DNA of 64,000 nucleotides. Source: Pseudomonas chlororaphis subsp. chlororaphis. Its GTDB lineage: Bacteria > Pseudomonadota > Gammaproteobacteria > Pseudomonadales > Pseudomonadaceae. The number at the start of each line of letters is the position of its first letter. The first letter of the stretch is position 1. The DNA lies in the NCBI RefSeq assembly GCF_003945765.1, contig NZ_CP027712.1, positions 5,456,001 through 5,520,000 of the forward strand. The letters are read 5' to 3'. The notes under the pieces were generated by a model, which had not been told where the DNA came from, did no database searches, and worked only from the letters and a program-made list of their open reading frames with translations. The translations under genes and the position numbers were made by a program. Below, in pieces: positions 43,118 through 51,301 of the stretch.

Positions 43118-45538
43118 ATGAGCGACCAGCAAGAACTTCCTGAAACCATGAGTGAATACGCCGACCCGGAAAACGCCGAACTCCATACGTCCTCCGGCAA
43201 GGGCCTGGCCCTGCCCGGGCAGAATCTGCCGGACAAGGTCTACATCATCCCGATCCACAATCGGCCGTTCTTCCCCGCGCAAGTCTTGCCGGTGATCGTC
43301 AACGAAGAACCCTGGGCCGAAACCCTGGAGCTGGTGAGCAAATCCGAACACCATTCCCTGGCGCTGTTCTTCATGGACACCCCGCCGGAAGACCCACGCC
43401 ATTTCGACACCTCGGCCCTGCCGCTGTACGGCACCCTGGTCAAGGTGCACCACGCCAGCCGCGAGAACGGTAAGTTGCAGTTCGTGGCCCAGGGCCTGAC
43501 CCGCGTGCGCATCCGCACCTGGCTCAAGCACCATCGCCCGCCCTACCTGGTGGAGGTCGAATACCCGCACCAGCCGAGCGAGCCGACCGACGAGGTCAAG
43601 GCCTACGGCATGGCACTGATCAACGCGATCAAGGAACTGCTGCCGCTCAACCCGCTGTACAGCGAAGAGCTGAAGAACTACCTCAACCGCTTCAGCCCCA
43701 ACGACCCGTCGCCTTTGACCGACTTCGCCGCCGCGCTGACCTCGGCCACCGGCAACGAACTGCAGGAAGTGCTCGACTGCGTGCCGATGCTCAAGCGCAT
43801 GGAAAAAGTCCTGCCGATGCTGCGCAAGGAAGTCGAGGTCGCGCGCCTGCAGAAAGAGATTTCCGCCGAGGTCAATCGCAAGATCGGCGAACACCAACGC
43901 GAGTTCTTCCTCAAGGAACAGCTCAAGGTCATCCAGCAGGAGCTGGGCCTGACCAAGGACGATCGCAGCGCCGACATCGAGCAGTTCGAGCAGCGCCTGG
44001 CTGGCAAGGTCCTGCCTCCTCAAGCGCAAAAGCGCATCGTGGAGGAAATGAACAAACTGTCGATCCTCGAGACCGGCTCGCCGGAGTACGCAGTCACCCG
44101 CAACTACCTGGAATGGGCCACCGCGGTGCCCTGGGGCGTGTACGGCGAGGACAAGCTCGACCTCAAGCATGCGCGCAAGGTGCTGGACCAGCATCACGCC
44201 GGGCTCGACGACATCAAGAGCCGGATCCTCGAATTCCTCGCGGTCGGCGCCTACAAGGGCGAGATCAGCGGCTCCATCGTGCTACTGGTGGGCCCGCCCG
44301 GCGTGGGCAAGACCAGTGTCGGCAAGTCCATCGCCGAATCCCTGGGCCGGCCGTTCTACCGCTTCAGCGTCGGCGGCATGCGTGACGAGGCCGAGATCAA
44401 GGGCCACCGCCGCACCTACATCGGCGCCCTGCCGGGCAAGCTGGTGCAGGCGTTGAAAGACGTCGAGGTGATGAACCCGGTGATCATGCTCGACGAGATC
44501 GACAAGATGGGCCAGAGCTATCAGGGCGACCCGGCCTCGGCGTTGCTGGAAACCCTCGACCCGGAACAGAACGTGGAATTCCTCGACCACTACCTGGACC
44601 TGCGCCTGGACCTGTCGAAAGTGCTGTTCGTGTGCACCGCCAACACCCTGGATTCGATTCCCGGCCCGTTGCTGGACCGGATGGAAGTGATTCGCCTGTC
44701 GGGCTACATCACCGAGGAAAAGCTGGCCATCGCCAAGCGCCACCTGTGGCCCAAGCAGCTGGAAAAGGCGGGTGTGTCCAAGGCCAACCTGAGTATCAGC
44801 GACGCGGCCCTGCGCGCGGTGATCGATGGTTACGCCCGCGAGGCCGGCGTGCGCCAGCTGGAGAAACAGCTGGGCAAACTGGTGCGCAAGGCCGTGGTGC
44901 GGCTGCTGGAAGAACCGGACGCGGTGATCAAGCTCGGCCCGAAAGACCTGGAGGCGTCCCTGGGCATGCCGGTGTTCCGCAACGAGCAGGTGCTCAGCGG
45001 CACCGGGGTGATCACCGGCCTGGCCTGGACCAGCATGGGCGGCGCCACGCTGCCGATCGAAGCCACGCGGATTCATACCCTCAACCGCGGCTTCAAGCTC
45101 ACCGGGCAGTTGGGCGACGTGATGAAGGAGTCGGCGGAAATCGCCTACAGCTACGTCACCTCGCACCTCAAGCAATTTGGTGGCGATGCCAAGTTCTTCG
45201 ACGAGGCATTCGTCCACCTGCACGTGCCGGAAGGCGCCACACCGAAGGATGGCCCGAGCGCCGGGGTGACCATGGCCAGCGCCCTGCTGTCCCTGGCACG
45301 CAACCAGCCGCCGAAAAAGGGCGTGGCCATGACCGGCGAGTTGACCCTGACCGGGCATGTCCTGCCCATCGGCGGGGTGCGCGAGAAGGTCATCGCGGCG
45401 CGCCGGCAGAAGCTCTACGAGCTGATCCTGCCGGAAGCCAACCGCGGCCACTTCGAAGAGCTGCCGGAGTACCTCAAGGAAGGCATCACCGTGCACTTTG
45501 CCAAGCGTTTCGCCGATGTGGCGAAAGTGCTGTTCTAA
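43118..45538 (+). CDS. lon: ATP-dependent Lon protease, second (AsrA-like) type
   Basis: This 806-residue protein has an N-terminal LonN substrate domain (PDKVYIIPIHNRPFFPAQVLPVIVN), then the AAA+ ATPase (Walker A GPPGVGKTSVGKS, Walker B VIMLDEIDKMG) and the C-terminal Ser-Lys protease (catalytic Ser in KDGPSAGVTMA, Lys in GGVREKVIAA). It is not beside clpX, the usual neighbour of the main lon. The order lon-icp matches PA0779 (asrA)-PA0778 of P. aeruginosa, where AsrA takes part in the heat-shock and aminoglycoside response. A sigma-32 promoter match fits. Start ATG 43118 has a CAGGTG site. Confidence 0.95.
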   Translation: MSDQQELPETMSEYADPENAELHTSSGKGLALPGQNLPDKVYIIPIHNRPFFPAQVLPVIVNEEPWAETLELVSKSEHHSLALFFMDTPPEDPRHFDTSALPLYGTLVKVHHASRENGKLQFVAQGLTRVRIRTWLKHHRPPYLVEVEYPHQPSEPTDEVKAYGMALINAIKELLPLNPLYSEELKNYLNRFSPNDPSPLTDFAAALTSATGNELQEVLDCVPMLKRMEKVLPMLRKEVEVARLQKEISAEVNRKIGEHQREFFLKEQLKVIQQELGLTKDDRSADIEQFEQRLAGKVLPPQAQKRIVEEMNKLSILETGSPEYAVTRNYLEWATAVPWGVYGEDKLDLKHARKVLDQHHAGLDDIKSRILEFLAVGAYKGEISGSIVLLVGPPGVGKTSVGKSIAESLGRPFYRFSVGGMRDEAEIKGHRRTYIGALPGKLVQALKDVEVMNPVIMLDEIDKMGQSYQGDPASALLETLDPEQNVEFLDHYLDLRLDLSKVLFVCTANTLDSIPGPLLDRMEVIRLSGYITEEKLAIAKRHLWPKQLEKAGVSKANLSISDAALRAVIDGYAREAGVRQLEKQLGKLVRKAVVRLLEEPDAVIKLGPKDLEASLGMPVFRNEQVLSGTGVITGLAWTSMGGATLPIEATRIHTLNRGFKLTGQLGDVMKESAEIAYSYVTSHLKQFGGDAKFFDEAFVHLHVPEGATPKDGPSAGVTMASALLSLARNQPPKKGVAMTGELTLTGHVLPIGGVREKVIAARRQKLYELILPEANRGHFEELPEYLKEGITVHFAKRFADVAKVLF

Positions 45539-45546
45539 ACGCTGTC

Positions 45547-45649
45547 CGTAGGAGCAGGGGGACGCCCAGTCCTTGCTCGCGATGAACGATGACGCGGTGC
45601 GTCAGGTACTACGCGCTGCCTTCATCGCGAGCAAGCTTCGCTCCTACAG
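45547..45649. repeat. Diverged REP doublet (GTAGGAGCGA family)
   Basis: The right arm GCGAGCAAGCTTCGCTCCTACAG is intact. The left arm is disrupted: GTAGGAGC is followed by about 20 unrelated bases before TTGCTCGCGAT. It lies 9 bases after the lon stop codon. Confidence 0.75.
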
Positions 45650-45725
45650 CGTCTGCCTTCCCCGGCACATATTCCTCAATCTTCGGTTATGCTCGCCCTT
45701 TGTCATGACCGGAGCTTTCTGACCC

Positions 45726-46118
45726 ATGTCACCGATTCGTCTGTTGCTGCCCCTCAGCCTCACCCTGCTCGCCGCCTGCGCCAGCCAACCCAAGCACAAC
45801 GTCACGGTCGAGAACCAGAGCGAATGCCCAGTGCAACTGAGCAACGGGCAAAACCTGATCCTGACCCTGCCGAGCAACCCGACCACGGGTTATCGCTGGG
45901 CGATCCAGGATTCGGCCGGCGGCGTGCTGCGCAAAATCAGCCCCGAGGTCTACAGCAACCCCGAAGACAGTGGCCTGGTGGGCAGCGCCGGCCAGTCCAC
46001 CTGGCGCTTCCAGGCCTTCGCCGCCGGCACCGGGCGCCTGCTGCTGACCTATCAACAGCCCTGGGCCCCGGAAGTAGCGCCGGTGAAAGCCTTCGACTGC
46101 GCCATTTCGGTCAAATGA
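45726..46118 (+). CDS. icp: Chagasin-like inhibitor of cysteine peptidases (Icp)
   Basis: This 130-residue lipoprotein has a signal peptide with lipobox LLAAC (acceptor Cys at about residue 18). The mature part has the chagasin inhibitory loops: L2 loop NPTTGYRW, the G-x-x-G loop near GQSTWRF, and the L6 loop analog QPWAPE. Chagasin family members insert these loops into the active site of papain-type proteases. It lies downstream of lon, as in P. aeruginosa, and is followed by the lysoplasmalogenase gene after 1 base. A papain-like protease is encoded 22 kb away in this window. Confidence 0.9.
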   Translation: MSPIRLLLPLSLTLLAACASQPKHNVTVENQSECPVQLSNGQNLILTLPSNPTTGYRWAIQDSAGGVLRKISPEVYSNPEDSGLVGSAGQSTWRFQAFAAGTGRLLLTYQQPWAPEVAPVKAFDCAISVK

Positions 46119-46119
46119 C

Positions 46120-46755
46120 ATGGGCTGGCTGATCCTGGCGCTGATGGGCGCGGTGACCTTCCTCTACGGCCTGAGCATTCACGCCACCCTGCTGTGCCTG
46201 CTGGTCAAGCCGCTGCCGGTGCTGGCCCTGCTCGGCTGGCTGCACGATGCGCCCCCCAGCGACTATCGCCGCTGGATCAGCCTCGGCCTGTTGTTCTCCC
46301 TGCTCGGCGACGTGCTGCTGGCCTGGCCCGCCGACCTGTTCGTGTTTGGCCTCGGCGCCTTCCTGGTCGCGCACCTGGCCTATCTCAAGGCCTATACCAG
46401 CGATTGCCGGCGCCTGGCGCCCTTGCCCCTGCTGCTGGCCCTGGTCGTCGGCGCGGCGTTGCTGGGCATCCTGATCAGCCATGGCCTCGGCCCGTTGCTG
46501 GTGCCGGTGATTGTCTACGGCCTGGCCATCAGCGCCATGCTCTGGCGCGCCCTGGCTCGCCTGGGCAGCGAGGTGCCCAAGCGCTCGGCGCAACTGGCCG
46601 CCGCCGGCGCCGTGGCCTTCGTGTTCTCCGACAGCGTGATCGGCATCAGCCGTTTTGTGGTGGCCTTCGATGCCGCGCCCTACCTGATCATCCTCAGTTA
46701 CTGGCTGGGGCAATGGGGGATTGCGGCGTCGGCCTTCCGCCAGAAGCCCCGCTGA
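46120..46755 (+). CDS. Lysoplasmalogenase (YhhN/TMEM86 family)
   Basis: This 211-residue protein has about eight short membrane helices with the YhhN family acidic motifs LFSLLGDVLLAWPADLFVFGLGAFLVAHLAYL and AFVFSDSVIGISRF, which include the catalytic acidic residues and histidine. It hydrolyses the vinyl-ether bond of lysoplasmalogens in animals; in Pseudomonas, which makes no plasmalogens as far as is known, the natural substrate is uncertain. The start lies 1 base after icp stops, so they are one operon. Confidence 0.85.
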   Translation: MGWLILALMGAVTFLYGLSIHATLLCLLVKPLPVLALLGWLHDAPPSDYRRWISLGLLFSLLGDVLLAWPADLFVFGLGAFLVAHLAYLKAYTSDCRRLAPLPLLLALVVGAALLGILISHGLGPLLVPVIVYGLAISAMLWRALARLGSEVPKRSAQLAAAGAVAFVFSDSVIGISRFVVAFDAAPYLIILSYWLGQWGIAASAFRQKPR

Positions 46756-46766
46756 GCCTGTAGCCC

Positions 46767-47011
46767 TGTAGCCGCTGCCGAGCCCGCGAGGCTGCGATCG
46801 GCTGCGCAGCGGCCGTAAAACCAGTCGCCACGGCTCTTCAGATAAACCCCATGCACAGGCTTGGCGAGGACTGCGTCCTCGTGCGCAGCCTCGCAAGCTC
46901 GGCAGCGGCTACAGGGCCAGAGGCGGCGAATCCAGCCGGCGGCGCCTTGTGTCGCCCTTGCGGCCCTGAAGGCCCTTCGGGCCTTATCGCAGCCTGCGGC
47001 AGCGGCTACAA
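46767..47011. repeat. REP triplet (GTAGCCGCTGCC family)
   Basis: There are three arms: CTGTAGCCGCTGCCGAGCCCG at 46766, its inverse TCGGCAGCGGCTACAG ending at 46914, and another inverse arm GCCTGCGGCAGCGGCTACA ending at 47010. It lies directly upstream of cmoA, so it is in its leader. Confidence 0.85.
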
Positions 47012-47048
47012 TGCCGCCCCTCTTTCTATCTCCACCGCTGGAACCGCC

Positions 47049-47792
47049 GTGAGCAAAGAACCCGACCGCCTTTTCGCCCAGCCCCTGGCCCAGGTGCCCG
47101 ACTTCGCCTTCAACGAGGACGTGGTGCGGGTGTTCCCGGACATGATCAAGCGCTCGGTGCCGGGTTACCCGACCATTGTCGAGAACCTCGGCGTGCTCGC
47201 CGCCCAGTTCGCCCAGCCCAATAGCGTGCTCTACGACCTGGGCTCGTCCCTCGGCGCCGTGACCCAGGCCCTGCGCCGCCATGTTCGCACCGACGGCTGC
47301 CGGGTGATCGCCATAGACAATTCAGCGGCCATGGTCGAGCGCTGCCGCGAATACCTCAACGGCCAGGACTCGATGTTCCAGGAGCTGTTGCCGGTCGAAG
47401 TGATCGAAGGCGACATCCTCGCCCTGGAGTTCCAGCCGGCCTCGGTGGTGGCGCTGAACTTCACCCTGCAATTCATCGCCCCCGAACAGCGCCTGGCCCT
47501 GCTCGGGCGCATTCGCCAGGCGCTGCTGCCCGGCGGCGCGCTGATCCTCTCGGAGAAGCTGCGCTTCAACGACCCCGAGGAGCATGCGCTGCTCACCGAC
47601 CTGCACATCGCCTTCAAGCGCGCCAACGGCTACAGCGAACTGGAAATCGCCCAGAAGCGCAGCGCCATCGAAAACGTCATGAAGCCCGACAGCCTCGAAG
47701 AACACCGCGAACGCCTGCTGGCCGCCGGGTTCTCGAAAGTCGTGCCGTGGTTCCAGTGTCTTAACTTTGCCTCGTTGATTGCCTTGCCATGA
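47049..47792 (+). CDS. cmoA: Carboxy-S-adenosyl-L-methionine synthase CmoA
   Basis: This 247-residue cytosolic enzyme has a Rossmann-like SAM fold: [45 protein letters not shown] strand, and LILSEKLRF. It converts SAM and prephenate to carboxy-SAM, the donor for wobble cmo5U34 in tRNA. The GTG start gives the exact length of E. coli CmoA; the longer in-frame leader runs into REP sequence. The stop overlaps cmoB (ATGA). Confidence 0.97.
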   Translation: MSKEPDRLFAQPLAQVPDFAFNEDVVRVFPDMIKRSVPGYPTIVENLGVLAAQFAQPNSVLYDLGSSLGAVTQALRRHVRTDGCRVIAIDNSAAMVERCREYLNGQDSMFQELLPVEVIEGDILALEFQPASVVALNFTLQFIAPEQRLALLGRIRQALLPGGALILSEKLRFNDPEEHALLTDLHIAFKRANGYSELEIAQKRSAIENVMKPDSLEEHRERLLAAGFSKVVPWFQCLNFASLIALP

Positions 47793-48745
47793 TTGATCTG
47801 TCCCCCCTCGCCCGCCGTCTGGCCGGTACGCCGCTGGCCGACTGGGCCAACACCCTGCAAGCGCAACTCGACACCAAGATGGAAAAGGGCCACGGCGACC
47901 TGGAGCGCTGGCAGAGCGCGCTGGACGCGCTGCCGAAGATCCAGCCGAGCACGGTCGACCTGCTCAACGGCCTGACCCTGGATACCGATTGCGACGACGC
48001 CACCCGCGCCCAGATGCGCAGCGCGCTGATGGGCCTGTCGCCCTGGCGCAAGGGCCCGTTCGACCTGTTCGGCGTGCATGTGGACACCGAATGGCGCTCG
48101 GACTGGAAATGGTCGCGGGTCGCGAAGCACCTGGACCTGCAAGGCAAACGCATCCTCGATGTCGGCTGCGGCAACGGCTACTACATGTGGCGCATGCTCG
48201 GCGCCGGTGCCCACAGCGTGATCGGCGTCGATCCGAACTGGCTGTTCTTCTGCCAGTTCCAGGCGGTGCAGCGTTACCTGTCGGAGCCCGCGGTGTGGCA
48301 CCTGCCGTTCCCGTTCGAGGACCTGCCACCCAACCTGGAAGGCTTCGACACGGTGTTTTCCATGGGCGTGTTCTACCACCGCCGCTCGCCGATCGAGCAT
48401 TTGCTGGCGCTCAAGGACTGCCTGGTCAAGGGCGGCGAACTGGTGCTGGAAACCCTGGTGGTGGAAGGCGACCGGCATCAGGTGCTGGTGCCGGAAGACC
48501 GCTACGCGCAGATGCGTAACGTATGGTTCCTGCCGTCGGTGCCGGCCCTGGAACTGTGGCTGCGTCGTGCCGGCTTCAGCGATGTGCGTTGCGTGGATGT
48601 GAGCGTGACCAGCATCGAGGAACAGCGCGGCACCGAGTGGATGAAGTACCAGTCGCTGAGCGATTTCCTCGACCCCAACGACCACAGCAAGACCATCGAA
48701 GGCCTGCCGGCGCCGATGCGCGCCGTTATCGTCGCCAGGAAGTAA
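47789..48745 (+). CDS. cmoB: tRNA U34 carboxymethyltransferase CmoB
   Basis: This 318-residue protein shows the CmoB pattern throughout, including [21 protein letters not shown], the SAM motif [19 protein letters not shown], then [12 protein letters not shown] and [10 protein letters not shown]. It transfers the carboxymethyl group from carboxy-SAM to 5-hydroxyuridine at tRNA position 34. The ATG overlaps the cmoA stop, so the pair is coupled. Confidence 0.97.
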   Translation: MIDLSPLARRLAGTPLADWANTLQAQLDTKMEKGHGDLERWQSALDALPKIQPSTVDLLNGLTLDTDCDDATRAQMRSALMGLSPWRKGPFDLFGVHVDTEWRSDWKWSRVAKHLDLQGKRILDVGCGNGYYMWRMLGAGAHSVIGVDPNWLFFCQFQAVQRYLSEPAVWHLPFPFEDLPPNLEGFDTVFSMGVFYHRRSPIEHLLALKDCLVKGGELVLETLVVEGDRHQVLVPEDRYAQMRNVWFLPSVPALELWLRRAGFSDVRCVDVSVTSIEEQRGTEWMKYQSLSDFLDPNDHSKTIEGLPAPMRAVIVARK

Positions 48746-48759
48746 ATGCCCCACACCGT

Positions 48760-48863
48760 GTAGGAGCGAGGCTTGCCCGCGATAGCGATTTCGAGCGTCA
48801 CGCCAGGTTCGAGGTATGCATGGCCCGGGCTGACGTCATCGCGAGCAAGCTTCGCTCCTACAG
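48760..48863. repeat. REP doublet (mixed arms, GTAGGAGCGA family)
   Basis: The left arm GTAGGAGCGAGGCTTGCCCG is the CCCGC variant, and the right arm GCGAGCAAGCTTCGCTCC is the CTCGC variant. It lies between the convergent ends of cmoB and tadA. Confidence 0.85.
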
Positions 48864-48876
48864 AGAAGGGAGGTGC

Positions 48877-49371
48877 TCAGTTGCGACTGGCCCGGCGCGC
48901 CTTGAAAAACTCGCTCAACACCGCGCCGCACTCTTCAGCCAGCACCCCACCCTCGACCAATACCCGGTGGTTGAGAAAACCCTGGCTGAAGAACTGCCCC
49001 TGGCTCTGCACGATGCCCGCCTTGGGCTCCAGCGCGCCGTACACCACCCGGGCGATACGCGAATGCACGATCAGCCCGGCGCACATGCTGCATGGCTCCA
49101 GGGTCACGTAGAGGGTGCTGCCGGGCAGGCGATAGTTGTCGACCGCCTGGGCCGCGGCGCGGATCGCGACCATTTCCGCGTGGGCGCTGGGATCGCTGCC
49201 GCTGATCGGGCAGTTGAAACCTCGGCCGATGATTTCCCCGTCCTGCACCAGCACCGCGCCCACCGGCACCTCGCCCAGGGCCGCGCCCTGGGCGGCCAGG
49301 GCCAGGGCTTCACGCATGAAGTCCTGGTCGCGGCTGCGATCGATGATCCGGGCGGGGCGAATCTGCCGCAT
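48877..49371 (-). CDS. tadA: tRNA adenosine(34) deaminase TadA
   Basis: This 164-residue zinc enzyme has the zinc and proton-transfer motif HAEM and the two-cysteine motif PCSMCAG, as well as the N-terminal FMREALALAAQGAALGEVPVGAV. It converts A34 to inosine in tRNA-Arg(ACG) and is essential in most bacteria. The start at 49371 overlaps the multicopper oxidase stop by one base (TGATG), behind a GAGGTGG site within that gene. The remaining 23 upstream in-frame codons are excluded. Confidence 0.95.
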   Translation of the reverse strand: MRQIRPARIIDRSRDQDFMREALALAAQGAALGEVPVGAVLVQDGEIIGRGFNCPISGSDPSAHAEMVAIRAAAQAVDNYRLPGSTLYVTLEPCSMCAGLIVHSRIARVVYGALEPKAGIVQSQGQFFSQGFLNHRVLVEGGVLAEECGAVLSEFFKARRASRN

Positions 49372-50747
49372 CAGGCCACCTCGATGGCGGCCATCAGGCC
49401 GGTTTCCATGTGGTCGATCACATGGCAATGGAACATCCACACCCCCGGGTTATCCGCCACCAGCGCCACCCGGGCACGCTCGTTCTTGCCCAGCAGGTAG
49501 GTGTCGGTGAAGTACGGGGTGATCTTCTTGCGGTTCGAGGCGATGACCTTGAAGCTCATGCCGTGCAAGTGGATCGGGTGCTGGTACTGAGTCATGTTCT
49601 TCAATTCGAAAATGTAGCTCTGGCCCTTCTTGAGCGTGGCGATCGGGCGGTCGGCGCAGGTCTTGTCGGTGATGTCCCAGGCCTTGCCATTGATCTGCCA
49701 GAGGCTCGGTGGCTTGCCATTGTCCACGTTCACCGAGACTGAGCCAACCCACTCGAAGTTGAAGTTGAGCTTCTCGGCGTTATCCAGGTCCGGCTCGGCG
49801 ATCGGGTTGGCCGGCAACGCCGGCGGCCACTCGGTCGGCGCGTCGCTGTTGGCCACCGAACGCAAGGTGCCCAGGCGCACCGGGCCGTTGCGCAACGACA
49901 ATTCTTCACCGGTCGGCGGTGCCTTGATCGCCAGGCAGATGCGCATGCCCGGCCCCAGCCAGTACTCCTTGCCCAGCGGCCGCGGCTCGATGGGGTTGCC
50001 GTCCAGGGCGTAGATTTGCGCTTCGACACCCGGAATGTTGATGCGGTAGGTCAGGGTGTTGTCGAGGTTGAGCAGGCGCACGCGGGTGATCTGCCCGGCC
50101 GGGATCTCCACCACTGCCTGGGACACGCCATTGATGGTCGACAGGCGCCCCGCCGTACCGCCACGCGCCGCCTCGCGGGGAATGCTGAAAGGCACGAAGG
50201 CGCCGGCTTCATCCACATGCCAGCTTTTCAGGCTCAGGGTGCGTTCGTACTTGAAGCCGGTGGGTTCGCGCTCTTCGATGATCAGCGGGCCAACCAGGCC
50301 GCGACCCAGTTCTTCACTGCTGTTGACGTGGGGGTGGTACCAGTAGCTACCGGCATCCGGCACGCGGAACTTGTAGTCGAAGTATTCGCCCGGCATCACC
50401 GGCAATTGCGAGACGTAAGGCACCCCGTCCATTTCCAGCGGCAGGCGGATGCCATGCCAGTGGATGGTGGTGGCCACCGGCAGGTGGTTGATGAAGCGCA
50501 CCCGCAGCCACTCGCCCTGGCGCACCCGCAGCTCGGTGCCCGGCGCGGACGGGCCGAAGGCCCAGGCTTCGGTCTTGTGGCCCGGCACCAGTTCCACGTC
50601 CAGCGGCGCGGCGATCAGTTGATAATCGTGGCCCGCCTCGGCGTCGGCCATCTTGCCCAGCCAGTAACGCGCCGCGCCGCCGGCGCCCACGCCAACCACG
50701 GCAAGACCGGCCAGACCACCGAGTATCTGTCGACGGGTAAAGGACAT
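49371..50747 (-). CDS. Tat-exported multicopper oxidase
   Basis: This 458-residue protein begins with a twin-arginine signal (MSFTRRQILGGLAGLAVVGVGAGG). Copper ligands are in HWHG, WYHPHV, HPIHLHG and HCHVIDHMETGL, covering all four conserved motifs of three-domain multicopper oxidases. It oxidises a metal or phenolic substrate in the periplasm with reduction of O2. It lacks the methionine-rich insert of CueO. It is translationally coupled to tadA, an odd pairing that may be only positional. Confidence 0.92.
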   Translation of the reverse strand: MSFTRRQILGGLAGLAVVGVGAGGAARYWLGKMADAEAGHDYQLIAAPLDVELVPGHKTEAWAFGPSAPGTELRVRQGEWLRVRFINHLPVATTIHWHGIRLPLEMDGVPYVSQLPVMPGEYFDYKFRVPDAGSYWYHPHVNSSEELGRGLVGPLIIEEREPTGFKYERTLSLKSWHVDEAGAFVPFSIPREAARGGTAGRLSTINGVSQAVVEIPAGQITRVRLLNLDNTLTYRINIPGVEAQIYALDGNPIEPRPLGKEYWLGPGMRICLAIKAPPTGEELSLRNGPVRLGTLRSVANSDAPTEWPPALPANPIAEPDLDNAEKLNFNFEWVGSVSVNVDNGKPPSLWQINGKAWDITDKTCADRPIATLKKGQSYIFELKNMTQYQHPIHLHGMSFKVIASNRKKITPYFTDTYLLGKNERARVALVADNPGVWMFHCHVIDHMETGLMAAIEVA

Positions 50748-50866
50748 GGACTCAACTACCTCACGTATCCGCGGCGGGCCGGGGCCCGCAAAAGGCGAAT
50801 ACGATACACCCGCAGTTGAGAAACAGTAAGGCCGGCGCGGCGACCGGCCGCAGGCATAACCGCCCC

Positions 50867-51005
50867 TGTAGCCGCTGCCGAGCTTGCGTACGGACGCGAA
50901 GCGTCCGCAACCCAGGCAATGCGTTGCACCTGAGCCACCACCTTGGATGCCTTGGCGGGCGCGGCGCGCCCGTATGCAGCCTCGCAGGCTCGGCAGCGGC
51001 TACAG
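50867..51005. repeat. REP doublet overlapping a stop codon
   Basis: CTGTAGCCGCTGCCGAGC and its inverse CTCGGCAGCGGCTACAG form the pair. The TAG stop of the EIIB-like gene (51000-51002, minus strand) lies inside the right arm. Confidence 0.85.
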
Positions 51006-51299
51006 AGGAGACAAGCCGACGAGCAGATGCACCACGCCGCCGACCAGCGCCATCACCCCGGGCACGCCGGCATTACGCAAGGCTGTGGCATCGAGCAAGG
51101 TCGGGTCATGCAATTCCACCCGCACCCGGGTCAGGGCCACGCGTTGCCGGGTCTTGAGGTTGTTGGCGCCGCCCAGCGCCGCGATGACGGCCTCGTCCAA
51201 GGCGGCGTCGTCCTTGACCGGGGCCGTCGCTTTCGGCTGGTCGGGCACCAGATCCGGAGTCAGGGCCTTCCAGAACGCCCGCTGCAATTTCTCGAACAT
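51000..51299 (-). CDS. EIIB-like PTS protein lacking the phosphorylation cysteine
   Basis: This 99-residue protein has residues 33-99 aligned with the glucose-family PTS EIIB domain (LGGANNLKTRQRVALTRVRVELHDPTLLDATAL). The TreP domain in this window has AAHCVTRLR at the same place, so its active Cys28 aligns to Ala55 here. It cannot carry phosphate. Residues 1-32 form a short N-terminal helix and linker. It is the last gene of the trehalose PTS operon, starting 2 bases after the fused PTS gene ends. It may be a regulator or a relic. Confidence 0.75.
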   Translation of the reverse strand: MFEKLQRAFWKALTPDLVPDQPKATAPVKDDAALDEAVIAALGGANNLKTRQRVALTRVRVELHDPTLLDATALRNAGVPGVMALVGGVVHLLVGLSPL

Positions 51300-51301
51300 G
51301 T

